Shown: one piece after another, positions 41,692 through 50,158 of the stretch | How the letters are laid out: each line of letters begins with the position of its first letter | Position numbering within the stretch: the first letter of the stretch is position 1 | Assembly: GCA_910586855.1 (NCBI GenBank) | Contig: CAJUJH010000004.1 | Span: forward strand, 1-64,000 | Length of the DNA: 64,000 nucleotides | Direction: 5' to 3' | Source: Candidatus Gastranaerophilales bacterium | GTDB lineage: Bacteria; Cyanobacteriota; Vampirovibrionia; Gastranaerophilales; Gastranaerophilaceae | Made by a program: the position numbers and the translations under genes | Notes under the pieces: model-generated | What the model saw: only the letters and a program-made list of their open reading frames with translations | What the model was told of the DNA's origin: nothing | The model's database searches: none

Positions 41692-44007
41692 TTGTTTAAC
41701 TTAGATTTTTATAAACAAAAAGAAGAAAAAATTGTCAAAATTTATACTGTAATAAAGGTTGCTACTATTGTAATGGCAATTCTTGCTATGGTTTTTGTGA
41801 ATCATATTTTGACAAAAGAGCGCAATTCAGCTGAAAAATATTTAGAACAAAGTGTTTTACAGACAGCTTCAAATTTAAAAGGCAGGATTTCAACATCCAT
41901 TAGCGAATTAAATACATTATCCGCAAAGCTTGCTGCCGGTATGCAGCATTATAATGATGAAGAAATTTCTAATTTCCTTTTGGCACATATTTCTGATTAT
42001 GATTTTCACAGGTTGGTTTTTGCATATCCAAACGGAAAAACCGTACGTTTTCAAAAGGGTACAGGAAGATTAAATTCTACGGATTGGTCAAATGACGAAC
42101 GTTTTTTAAGGGCTATATCCGGAACCGCTGTTTTTGCTGAAACAAAATTAAGCGATGATATGCCGCAAAAATATGTAAATGAATTTGGAATTCCTGTATA
42201 TGGTAAAGATGGTAAAATAACCGGCGTTTTGGGTGCTCAGGTTTATGCTGATGATTATTTGAAAATTCTTGGTTTTAACAATTACAATAAGCAAGGGTTT
42301 TCTTATATTATAGATAAAGAGGGGGATTTCTTGATTAAACCCCCGAGAGACAGAGACAGCTCAAAAAATTTCTTTAGCCGTAATATAAAATTTATTAAAA
42401 CATCGAAAGAAGAAATTTTGGGGTATTTGTCAGAAGAAGACAGCGGCTCATTTGCATTTAAATATAACGGGCAAAAATACATTGCATCTTTTGCGATGAT
42501 TGATACACCTCAACGCTATGTTATGACAATAATCCCATTAGATGTTTTGATGCTTCATATAGATAAGCTTTTATCAGGTTTAATTGTTATTGTTGTATTT
42601 GTATGTGTGCTTTTGCTTTTGCTTTTGTATTACAGTAACAATCTATTAAGAAGTCATGAAAAAGTTGTGTATGAAATAGCTTTTACGGATAAAGTAACTA
42701 AAGGGGACAATAAAAATAAATTTGTCTTAAAAGCAAGAGAACTGCTTGATAATAACCCTGATAAAAAATATGCGTTAATCAGCGTTGGAATAAAGAAATT
42801 CAAGGCTTTAAACGAACTTTTTGATATTAAAAATGCTGATAGAATTTTAAAAGATTTTAATTCAATACTGGTTAATAATTTATCGCAATACAGCACTTGT
42901 GCCAGAGACCATGCTTCAACATTTATAATTCTTTGTGAATATGAAAGAGAAGAATTTATTGTTAAATATTTTATTGATAAAGTGCTTGATGATGTAATGA
43001 TTTACAATAAAGAATCAATGCAAAAAATTGCAAAAGATTCCGGCATAATTTTAAACTCAAAGTTAAATCTTTCTTTCGGTGTTTATTTAATCAATGACCG
43101 TACAATTTCAATAGACCAAATGTGTGAAAGAGCAAATATTGCAAAGCGCAGTATGGGCGATGGTATTAAATCGGTTTACAAATTCTACGATGATAATTTA
43201 AGAGCACAAATGCTGCAAGAAAAAAATATTGAAGATGAAATGCATGGTGCACTGGAAGATAATCATTTCCATATGTATTTACAGCCGAAATTTAATCTTC
43301 AAACAAAAGAACTTGCCGGTGCGGAAGCTCTTGTAAGATGGATTCATCCTGAGAAGGGATTAATACCGCCTATGCGCTTTATCCCTCTTTTTGAGAAGAA
43401 TGGTTTTGTAACAGAATTAGATAAATGCGTGTGGAAACAAGCTTGTGAGTTTTTATCCGCAAGAAAAAAAGAAGGCGCAAAATTGTTCCCTATTTCCGTT
43501 AATGTTTCAAGAGTTCATATGGAAAATGACAAATTCATTGATGAATTGATTTTGCTTACAAGAAAATATGGAATAGACCCTAAATATTTAGAATTAGAAT
43601 TAACAGAGTCTGCATGTTTTAATGATGAAAAACGTTTTGAAGAGACAATCCGTACATTAAAAGAATTAGGCTTTGTGGTTTCAATGGACGATTTTGGTAC
43701 AGGATTTTCTTCATTAAATATGTTAAGAAATCTGCCGATTGATGTTTTAAAACTGGATAGAGGCTTTATTAAAGATACTATTCAAGATAAGAAGGGGCAA
43801 ATTGTAACAAGGAGCATAATTGAGATGGCAAATAAACTCAATATGGTGACTGTTGCAGAAGGTATTGAAACTGAAGAGCAGGCAGAATTTTTAAGAAGCA
43901 TAGGCTGTAAAATAGCACAAGGCTTCCTTTACGGTAAACCTGTAGATATAAAAAGCTTTATGGAGCTTTTTATGCCAAAAACAACTGAACAGGTAAATGA
44001 ACAATAA
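41692..44007 (+). CDS. cyclic-di-GMP phosphodiesterase-type protein: sensor, degenerate GGDEF, EAL
   Basis: 771 residues. The start codon is TTG, placed 7-8 bases after a strong AAGGAG site. Two membrane segments (about 17-37 and 290-315) flank a Cache-like extracellular sensor domain (RISTSISELNTLSAKLAAGMQ... GVLGAQVYADDYLKILGF). The GGDEF domain is degenerate: the active-site segment reads CARDHAST rather than GG(D/E)EF. The EAL domain is complete in its motif EALVRWIHPEKG (about residue 543), DDFGTGFSSL, and KLDRGFIKD, and would hydrolyse c-di-GMP. Immediately downstream of tmRNA. Confidence 0.9.
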   Translation: MFNLDFYKQKEEKIVKIYTVIKVATIVMAILAMVFVNHILTKERNSAEKYLEQSVLQTASNLKGRISTSISELNTLSAKLAAGMQHYNDEEISNFLLAHISDYDFHRLVFAYPNGKTVRFQKGTGRLNSTDWSNDERFLRAISGTAVFAETKLSDDMPQKYVNEFGIPVYGKDGKITGVLGAQVYADDYLKILGFNNYNKQGFSYIIDKEGDFLIKPPRDRDSSKNFFSRNIKFIKTSKEEILGYLSEEDSGSFAFKYNGQKYIASFAMIDTPQRYVMTIIPLDVLMLHIDKLLSGLIVIVVFVCVLLLLLLYYSNNLLRSHEKVVYEIAFTDKVTKGDNKNKFVLKARELLDNNPDKKYALISVGIKKFKALNELFDIKNADRILKDFNSILVNNLSQYSTCARDHASTFIILCEYEREEFIVKYFIDKVLDDVMIYNKESMQKIAKDSGIILNSKLNLSFGVYLINDRTISIDQMCERANIAKRSMGDGIKSVYKFYDDNLRAQMLQEKNIEDEMHGALEDNHFHMYLQPKFNLQTKELAGAEALVRWIHPEKGLIPPMRFIPLFEKNGFVTELDKCVWKQACEFLSARKKEGAKLFPISVNVSRVHMENDKFIDELILLTRKYGIDPKYLELELTESACFNDEKRFEETIRTLKELGFVVSMDDFGTGFSSLNMLRNLPIDVLKLDRGFIKDTIQDKKGQIVTRSIIEMANKLNMVTVAEGIETEEQAEFLRSIGCKIAQGFLYGKPVDIKSFMELFMPKTTEQVNEQ

Positions 44008-44032
44008 AAGACTACCATTTTTTAATAACTTT

Positions 44033-44059
44033 AAACCACTCATATGAGTGGTTTTTTTG
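44033..44059 (+). terminator. rho-independent terminator of the EAL gene
   Basis: Self-complementary stem AACCACTCAT / ATGAGTGGTT followed by TTTTTTTG. Confidence 0.8.
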
Positions 44060-44085
44060 TCCCTTTATCAGTAATTTCATATGTT

Positions 44086-44985
44086 TTACTGATTATCTTT
44101 TTTCTTTCCGTTTTTTCTAAAGCTTGCCTTTACTTCGGATAATGGTCCGTTATTTGGATTTTTTACGGTATTATAATAATTTTTTGCAAAGACAAACGGA
44201 TATTTTGGAATCCAGCTTAATTTAAGGTAAATTGAAACAGCATCTGCCCCTTGAAGCAGCATAAGGTTATCAATGGTTTTTTCATGTGCCGGTGAAATAG
44301 ATGAAAAAAGTTTTAGAAGGTAATCTGTGAATGTAACGGCAGAATATTTTATGGCATCTCCCGGGTGTTCAGACATTATTGTTACTATATAATTTTTGTT
44401 TTGTTTAATGTTTCTCATATCTTCAGGCAGTTTTAAATCCCCTCTTTTCACCTGTTCTATTTCATACCATTGCCCAAGATATTTTAAACGCATAATATTA
44501 GGCTCCGGCATATAGATATCGTCAAAAACATTATTTAATATCACTTTTCCATTGTAATCAATAATCCCGTACTTGTAATCTTTACAGGTTAAAAACATTC
44601 CGCCAAATAAAATATCAATTGTAGAATATTCCATAGGAAGCAATTCTACTCCTTTTTCATTATAAAGAGCATATTTTGAACCATTTCCTATCCTTAGATA
44701 TTTTCCTAAAAGTCTTGATGTGTGGCTGTATTTTATAGGAACAAGGACATTGTTGTTTTTATCTATAAGTCCGAATTTACTCTTTTTTTGAACAATATAA
44801 GATGAAGCTCCAAGAGCTATCAATTTTTTATACTGTGCTTTAACTACTATATTATCTTCAGTATCTTTTAAACCCCAGAGCCCTTTTTCATTAGTGTATG
44901 TTTTAACCGCTATATCTTCTGTTATAGCATACGCGCCGCATTGTAAAAGCAGAATGAGTGTAGTAATTAAAAAAATCTTCTTCAT
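44086..44985 (-). CDS. exported WG-repeat-like protein
   Basis: 299 residues. Signal peptide MKKIFLITTLILLLQCGAYA is followed by at least four copies of a WG-repeat type module (GLWGLKDTEDNIVVKAQYKKL, KFGLIDKNNNVLVPIKYSH, KYALYNEKGVELLPMEYST, KYGIIDYNGKVILNNVFDD). A helical C-terminal half without repeats follows. WG-repeat proteins are extracytoplasmic scaffolds of unclear role. Monocistronic, divergent from the AsmA-like gene. Confidence 0.85.
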   Translation of the reverse strand: MKKIFLITTLILLLQCGAYAITEDIAVKTYTNEKGLWGLKDTEDNIVVKAQYKKLIALGASSYIVQKKSKFGLIDKNNNVLVPIKYSHTSRLLGKYLRIGNGSKYALYNEKGVELLPMEYSTIDILFGGMFLTCKDYKYGIIDYNGKVILNNVFDDIYMPEPNIMRLKYLGQWYEIEQVKRGDLKLPEDMRNIKQNKNYIVTIMSEHPGDAIKYSAVTFTDYLLKLFSSISPAHEKTIDNLMLLQGADAVSIYLKLSWIPKYPFVFAKNYYNTVKNPNNGPLSEVKASFRKNGKKKDNQ

Positions 44986-45049
44986 AAGATAAATAATATC
45001 ATAAAATCACTTGTGCTATTATTGTTAATGTGCAAAAGGAATATTTTAG

Positions 45050-47830
45050 ATGAAAAAGAATAAAGTTTTAATAATTTTGTTATCAATAGGCGTGATTATA
45101 CTCACAGCTATGGTTTTAACATATTTTGTTATTGTGCCTGCAATCGTTTCAAACAATAAAATAATGAACAATATTTGTAAAATGATAAGCAAGGATTTGC
45201 CTGTTCAAATTTCCATAGAAAATCCTAATTTAAAAACCCATTTAAATTCAGACATTGTTTTTAAAGCCCGAAAAATAAAAATTTCTAAAGATAAAACAGA
45301 CCTCTTTGAAGTTAATAATCTTCAATCCGGGGTTAAATTAAGCGGTTTATTAAAGAAAAAGCTTATTGTTAACACTTTAGGTGCAGAATATGTATATGCT
45401 GATATAAATAAACTTATGGATTCTTTCCCATCCGAAGAAAACCTTCCAGCGCAAGAAAATGATTTTGGAATTGATTTATATAATTCAATTCTGGATTTGC
45501 AAAAAAGTCTTATTTTATACTCACCAAAGCCTGATTGTGATATTAAAGTCGCGGTTAATGAAGTCAATATTGATAATACCAACAAAAAAGAGCGTTATGT
45601 GCATTTTAATATAGATACCGAAATTAAAAATAAGGATGAAATTTTAAGTTTTAAAATAGCTGATGAAAATAAGGTTTTAATAAAAAATAAGCATCTTTAC
45701 ATTAATGATTGTATATTCAAAATAAATAATTCAAATGTGCATATAAATGCTGAAGGCTCTAATGAAAAGGGTTTAGACCTTAACGTTTCATCTAAGAAAT
45801 TTAAGATTGAAGATGTTACGGATTTAATAGAAACCGATTTAGTTATTCCAAACGGCAGTGAAATATTGTCATTTTTTAATAATTTAAACGGTGATTTTGA
45901 TTTTGATATAGACCTTACAAAAAAAGGTATGCAAGGTAAAGTCGTTTTAAATAACGGGTTTATGAGAATTATCCCTTTAAATAATATGCCTTTAAAAGTA
46001 AACAGCGGGATTGTTCAAATTACGCCTGAAACCCTTGCGCTAAAGGATTTTAGCGGATATTACGGGAAGAATCCTTTAAATAAGGCTGTTTTATATGGTA
46101 CTGTTAAAGATTATGTAAAATCTGTTGAAACGGAAATTAACATAGACACAGCCGCAAACAATGAATTTGCAAGAGATTATCTTTCACCTATTGCAGGCAT
46201 CCCCCTTGAAATTGTACAAGCTGAGACTAAAGCAGGGGCAAAAGCCGGGACCAAAATTATTGTAAAAGCCATCTATGATAAGATTGATATTATATTGATG
46301 TCAAAGCTTGCAAAAGGGGATGATATCCTTGTGGACGGCGTTTCTTTAACCCCTGTAACATATGATAGAGCCGTAAAAGCGGATATGCATGTTGAAGGGA
46401 AATATCTTGATTTAAGAGAGGTAAATTACTATATAGCCCAAGAGCTTAAAAAGGGTTCAAAAGTAAAGCCTGTGGTTACTTTAAGGGGAAGATTTGATAT
46501 TACAAAAGAAATACCTGATATGAAGGCATTTGGGTTTGAAATTCCAGACCCGCTTCCAAGTGAATTTCTAAATGTACTTGCAGGGCAAAAATTATTTAAG
46601 GGCGGTAAATTTCAGGGTAAACTTTATATAGTAAATGAGAATGAAAACCCTGTTATAAAAGGAAAAATAACATCTAATGATATCAGGATTCCATCTCAAA
46701 GGATATTTATTAAAAAGGCAGATTTATATACAGATAATGACACTATTCATATAACATCAAACGGGCGGTTTAAGCGCTCCAACTTTACTTTTGCGGGTGA
46801 TATTAAAAGTTCAATCAAATATCCAATTGTAATAAGAAATTTGGATTTTGAATTAGATAAAATGAACCTTGAAAAGCTGATGAATTCATTTAATCAGGCG
46901 CCGCAGACTGACATTGCCCAAAATAATGCAACCGATGAAGGAAGCGGAGCACACGATGATAATGTTGTAACATTTGATACAAATAATATCATTATTGAAA
47001 AATGCATATTCAGGCTGAAAGAAGGGTCTTATAAGGATATTAATTTTGGAAATCTTATTGCAAATTTAACACTTAAAGATAATAAACTTGATTTACATTC
47101 AAATAAGTTTGATATAGCAGAAGGAATCTCCGCCGTAAAGGTATTGTGCGATTTAAATAAGCACAAATACTATCTTCGCCTTGGAGTAAAAGATGTAAAT
47201 TCAGATATTATGACCACTACTCTTTTAAATCTGCCAAGGGAGATTTCAGGCAAAGCAAGCGGTCTTATTGAAATTAATACAGATGATTCAATGAAACTCA
47301 ATGGTCAGATAAAATTTGCTATAAATAACGGTCAGATTCAAAAAATCGGGCTTGTTGAATATTTAATGAAATTTGCTTCATTGTTTAGAAACCCGCTTGT
47401 AACAATCAGCCCGTCTATATTTTCAGATATTGTTAATATCCCTGAGGGAAATTTTGATAAAATTTCAGGCGAACTTTATATAGATAATAACTTTGTAAAA
47501 TTGCTAAAAATAAGGTCATCTTCACCTCAATTGAGCAGCTATATTGTAGGGTGCTATAACCTTGAAAATAGCGATGCAATTTTAAGAATTTACACAAAGT
47601 TTAGCAATAAAAATAAAGGCGCTGCAGGCTTTTTAAGGAAATTTTCTCTTGCAAGCCTTGCAAATAAAATGCCTTTAAGCAGCAGAAATGATTCAAATTA
47701 TTATGCGGCTGAGCTTAAAAATCTGCCTGAAATTGATGCTGATGAAAGGGATGTTCAAATCTTCTTAACCTCAGTAGATGGGGACATAGAGCACAATAAC
47801 TTCCTTTCTTCATTGAAGAAGATAAAATAA
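45050..47830 (+). CDS. AsmA-like envelope protein
   Basis: 926 residues. The N-terminal anchor (LIILLSIGVIILTAMVLTYFVIVPAIV) is followed by a long beta-rich periplasmic chain with repeated strand patterns (FKARKIKISKDKTDLFEVNNLQSGVKLSGLLKKKL). The last 200 residues contain the AsmA C-terminal type features (LPREISGKASGLIEINTDDSMKLNGQIKFAINNGQIQKIGL). Relatives bridge the inner and outer membrane and transport phospholipids, which agrees with an outer-membrane organism. Subfamily (AsmA, TamB or YhdP) not decidable by eye. The start has an AAAAGGAA site. Confidence 0.85.
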   Translation: MKKNKVLIILLSIGVIILTAMVLTYFVIVPAIVSNNKIMNNICKMISKDLPVQISIENPNLKTHLNSDIVFKARKIKISKDKTDLFEVNNLQSGVKLSGLLKKKLIVNTLGAEYVYADINKLMDSFPSEENLPAQENDFGIDLYNSILDLQKSLILYSPKPDCDIKVAVNEVNIDNTNKKERYVHFNIDTEIKNKDEILSFKIADENKVLIKNKHLYINDCIFKINNSNVHINAEGSNEKGLDLNVSSKKFKIEDVTDLIETDLVIPNGSEILSFFNNLNGDFDFDIDLTKKGMQGKVVLNNGFMRIIPLNNMPLKVNSGIVQITPETLALKDFSGYYGKNPLNKAVLYGTVKDYVKSVETEINIDTAANNEFARDYLSPIAGIPLEIVQAETKAGAKAGTKIIVKAIYDKIDIILMSKLAKGDDILVDGVSLTPVTYDRAVKADMHVEGKYLDLREVNYYIAQELKKGSKVKPVVTLRGRFDITKEIPDMKAFGFEIPDPLPSEFLNVLAGQKLFKGGKFQGKLYIVNENENPVIKGKITSNDIRIPSQRIFIKKADLYTDNDTIHITSNGRFKRSNFTFAGDIKSSIKYPIVIRNLDFELDKMNLEKLMNSFNQAPQTDIAQNNATDEGSGAHDDNVVTFDTNNIIIEKCIFRLKEGSYKDINFGNLIANLTLKDNKLDLHSNKFDIAEGISAVKVLCDLNKHKYYLRLGVKDVNSDIMTTTLLNLPREISGKASGLIEINTDDSMKLNGQIKFAINNGQIQKIGLVEYLMKFASLFRNPLVTISPSIFSDIVNIPEGNFDKISGELYIDNNFVKLLKIRSSSPQLSSYIVGCYNLENSDAILRIYTKFSNKNKGAAGFLRKFSLASLANKMPLSSRNDSNYYAAELKNLPEIDADERDVQIFLTSVDGDIEHNNFLSSLKKIK

Positions 47831-47834
47831 TTTA

Positions 47835-48362
47835 TTAATCATTTATTCCGTTTAGCCATTCTTGGTGCAGGTTTTCCAGTCTGTACCTTGCGTTTGCGGG
47901 GCTTGTGGAGGGCATTTTAAGACATTTATATTCCTGAAATACAGCAGGAATATGCTTTTTGAGCGCTGAATATGCCTTGTTCCCGTTTAAAATCAGGACT
48001 TGCACATTTTTATATTTTTTAAGAAGCCCTGAAATGTCGTTCGGGGTTTCGTCATATATGTTAGAATCCAGGCTGCCAGAGCGTTTGCAATATTTTATAA
48101 CATCCCAAAGCGCAAAACCGTTATCCAGTAATATTTTCAGCCTTTTATTATATTCTAAATCCGCTAAATTTGGGGTTTTACAGAGTAATCCCATCAATTT
48201 CCAGAATCTATTCTGCGGATGAGCGTAATATTGCTGCATTTCAAGGGATTTTATCCCAGGCATGGAGCCTAAAATCAATATTTTTGAACGTTTATCAATA
48301 TTTGGCAGAAAACTTTTACACTCATTCATAAAATTAATAATACCGCGCGTTGAAAAAAACAT
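47835..48362 (-). CDS. uracil-DNA glycosylase superfamily protein (DNA-deoxyinosine glycosylase-like)
   Basis: 175 residues. The motif ILILGSMPGIKSLEMQQYYAHPQNRFWKLMG is the signature of the hypoxanthine/deoxyinosine glycosylase group (MUG-like), with NFAL-type helix and the C-terminal STSPANAR segment (usual STSPAN). It would remove deaminated bases from DNA. Start uncertain: an internal Met (MNECKSFLPN) gives a product 11 residues shorter, and neither has a clear ribosome site. Convergent with the AsmA-like gene. Confidence 0.88.
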   Translation of the reverse strand: MFFSTRGIINFMNECKSFLPNIDKRSKILILGSMPGIKSLEMQQYYAHPQNRFWKLMGLLCKTPNLADLEYNKRLKILLDNGFALWDVIKYCKRSGSLDSNIYDETPNDISGLLKKYKNVQVLILNGNKAYSALKKHIPAVFQEYKCLKMPSTSPANARYRLENLHQEWLNGIND

Positions 48363-48482
48363 AAATCTTATAAAATTATTTTACAACAAATCTCTTATGT
48401 GGTAATATGTGATGTGTTAGATAGCTTGAAACAGTTGCGTTTTAGCCAAATTTAACAAGTAAAATGCAATAAGGATAATAAA

Positions 48483-48965
48483 ATGAGAGAAGAATTACTC
48501 GCTATAATTGAGAAAAACAGCCGTATTCCGCTTGAAGAGCTTGCCTCTATGCTTGGCACAGCGGAGGATAAGGTGATAACCGAAATGGCTGCGTTAGAAA
48601 AAGAAGGGGTTATCTGCGGGTATCATACGCTCATAGACTGGGAAAAAACATCACAAGATAAGGTTAACGCGCTTATAGAGGTGCGTGTGACTCCTCAAAG
48701 AGGACAAGGTTTTGATAAAATAGCAGAAAGAATATATAACTATCCCGAGGTTCGCTCTGTATATCTGATTTCAGGCGGTTATGATTTGCTTGTAACGCTT
48801 GAAGAGAAGTCTCTAAAGGAGATTTCGATGTTTGTTACAGATAAACTCTCTACTCTGGACACGGTTTTGAGCACCGCAACGCATTTTATTTTAAAGCGTT
48901 ATAAAGACCACGGGACAATTTTAGATAAAAAACATGTGGATGAAAGGGAAATAATTACGCCATGA
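48483..48965 (+). CDS. Lrp/AsnC family transcriptional regulator
   Basis: 160 residues. N-terminal winged helix (RIPLEELASMLGTAEDKVITEMAALEKEGVICGYHTLIDW) followed by the RAM effector domain (ALIEVRVTPQRGQGFDKIAERI, SGGYDLLVTLEEKSLKEISMFVTDKL). It probably senses an amino acid and controls the coupled aminotransferase, with which it overlaps by four bases (ATGA). Confidence 0.93.
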   Translation: MREELLAIIEKNSRIPLEELASMLGTAEDKVITEMAALEKEGVICGYHTLIDWEKTSQDKVNALIEVRVTPQRGQGFDKIAERIYNYPEVRSVYLISGGYDLLVTLEEKSLKEISMFVTDKLSTLDTVLSTATHFILKRYKDHGTILDKKHVDEREIITP

Positions 48966-50158
48966 CAAAATCTCTTTCAAAAAAAGTTATAGAATTAAAA
49001 CCATCAGGTATCAGGAAATTTTTTGATATAGTTTCAGAGATGAAAGATGCTATATCATTAGGTGTTGGCGAACCTGATTTTGATACTCCCTGGCATATCA
49101 GGGATGAAGGGATTTATGCGCTTGAAAAAGGGAAAACCTTCTATACTTCAAATGCCGGTTTAAAAGAATTAAGGGAAGAAATCTCAAAGAAAGTCCAGAG
49201 GGTTCAGGGGGTTGAATATGACCCAATGTCTGAAATTATAGTAACTGTGGGCGGTTCTGAAGCGATTGATATTGGTCTAAGGGCTATGATAAATGAAGGG
49301 GATGAGGTTATAATTCCTACTCCTTCTTATGTTTCCTATGAACCCTGCGCAATTTTAGCGGATGCAAAGCCTGTAATTATAAACCTTAAAGGGGAAAACG
49401 AATTTAGGCTAAAACCCGAAGAATTATTAAATGCAATTACTCCTAAGACAAAGGCTCTTATTTTGCCGTACCCGAATAATCCGACAGGCGCTATCATGGA
49501 AAAAAGCGACCTTGAAAAAATTGCAAAAATTATTTTGGATAATGACCTTTATGTATTATCTGATGAAATTTATTCAGCTTTGACTTATAAAGAAAAACAC
49601 ACATCAATTGTGAGCCTTGATGGCATGAAAGAAAGAACCATTTTAATTGATGGTTTTTCTAAAGCTTATGCTATGACAGGCTGGAGACTTGGCTATGCCT
49701 GCGCTCCAAAAGAATTAATAAAACAGATGGTAAAAATTCACCAGTTTGCAATAATGTGTGCGCCTACAACCAGCCAATATGCTGCAATTTCAGCACTTAA
49801 GAACGGTGAAAAAGATGTAGAGATGATGGTTAGAGCCTATAATCAGCGCCGCCGTTTTTTGATGGATTCATTCAGGAAGATGAATTTAGAATGCTTTGAA
49901 CCATATGGTGCGTTCTATGTTTTTCCTTGTATTAAAGAATTTGGTATGACAAGTGAAGAATTTGCAACAAGATTTTTAGAAGAAGAAAAGGTGGCTGCAG
50001 TACCAGGAAATGCTTTTGGAAATTCAGGCGAAGGGTATTTAAGAATTTCTTATGCTTATTCAATAGAAAACCTTAGAATCGCAATGGAAAGGCTGCAGCG
50101 ATTTGTTGAAAGGCTTAGAAAAGAGCAAAAAACACCTGCACTTTCTTTAAGAAGCTAA
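48962..50158 (+). CDS. PLP-dependent aminotransferase (class I)
   Basis: 398 residues of fold type I: SLGVGEPDFDTPWHIRDEG, GGSEAIDIGLRA, YPNNPTGAIMEKSDLEKI, SDEIYSALTY and the pyridoxal Lys in LIDGFSKAYAMTGWRLGY. Related to aspartate/alanine-type aminotransferases. Substrate not decidable. Translationally coupled to the Lrp-type gene, suggesting amino-acid-responsive control. It ends four bases into the convergent phase-variable gene. Confidence 0.93.
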   Translation: MTKSLSKKVIELKPSGIRKFFDIVSEMKDAISLGVGEPDFDTPWHIRDEGIYALEKGKTFYTSNAGLKELREEISKKVQRVQGVEYDPMSEIIVTVGGSEAIDIGLRAMINEGDEVIIPTPSYVSYEPCAILADAKPVIINLKGENEFRLKPEELLNAITPKTKALILPYPNNPTGAIMEKSDLEKIAKIILDNDLYVLSDEIYSALTYKEKHTSIVSLDGMKERTILIDGFSKAYAMTGWRLGYACAPKELIKQMVKIHQFAIMCAPTTSQYAAISALKNGEKDVEMMVRAYNQRRRFLMDSFRKMNLECFEPYGAFYVFPCIKEFGMTSEEFATRFLEEEKVAAVPGNAFGNSGEGYLRISYAYSIENLRIAMERLQRFVERLRKEQKTPALSLRS

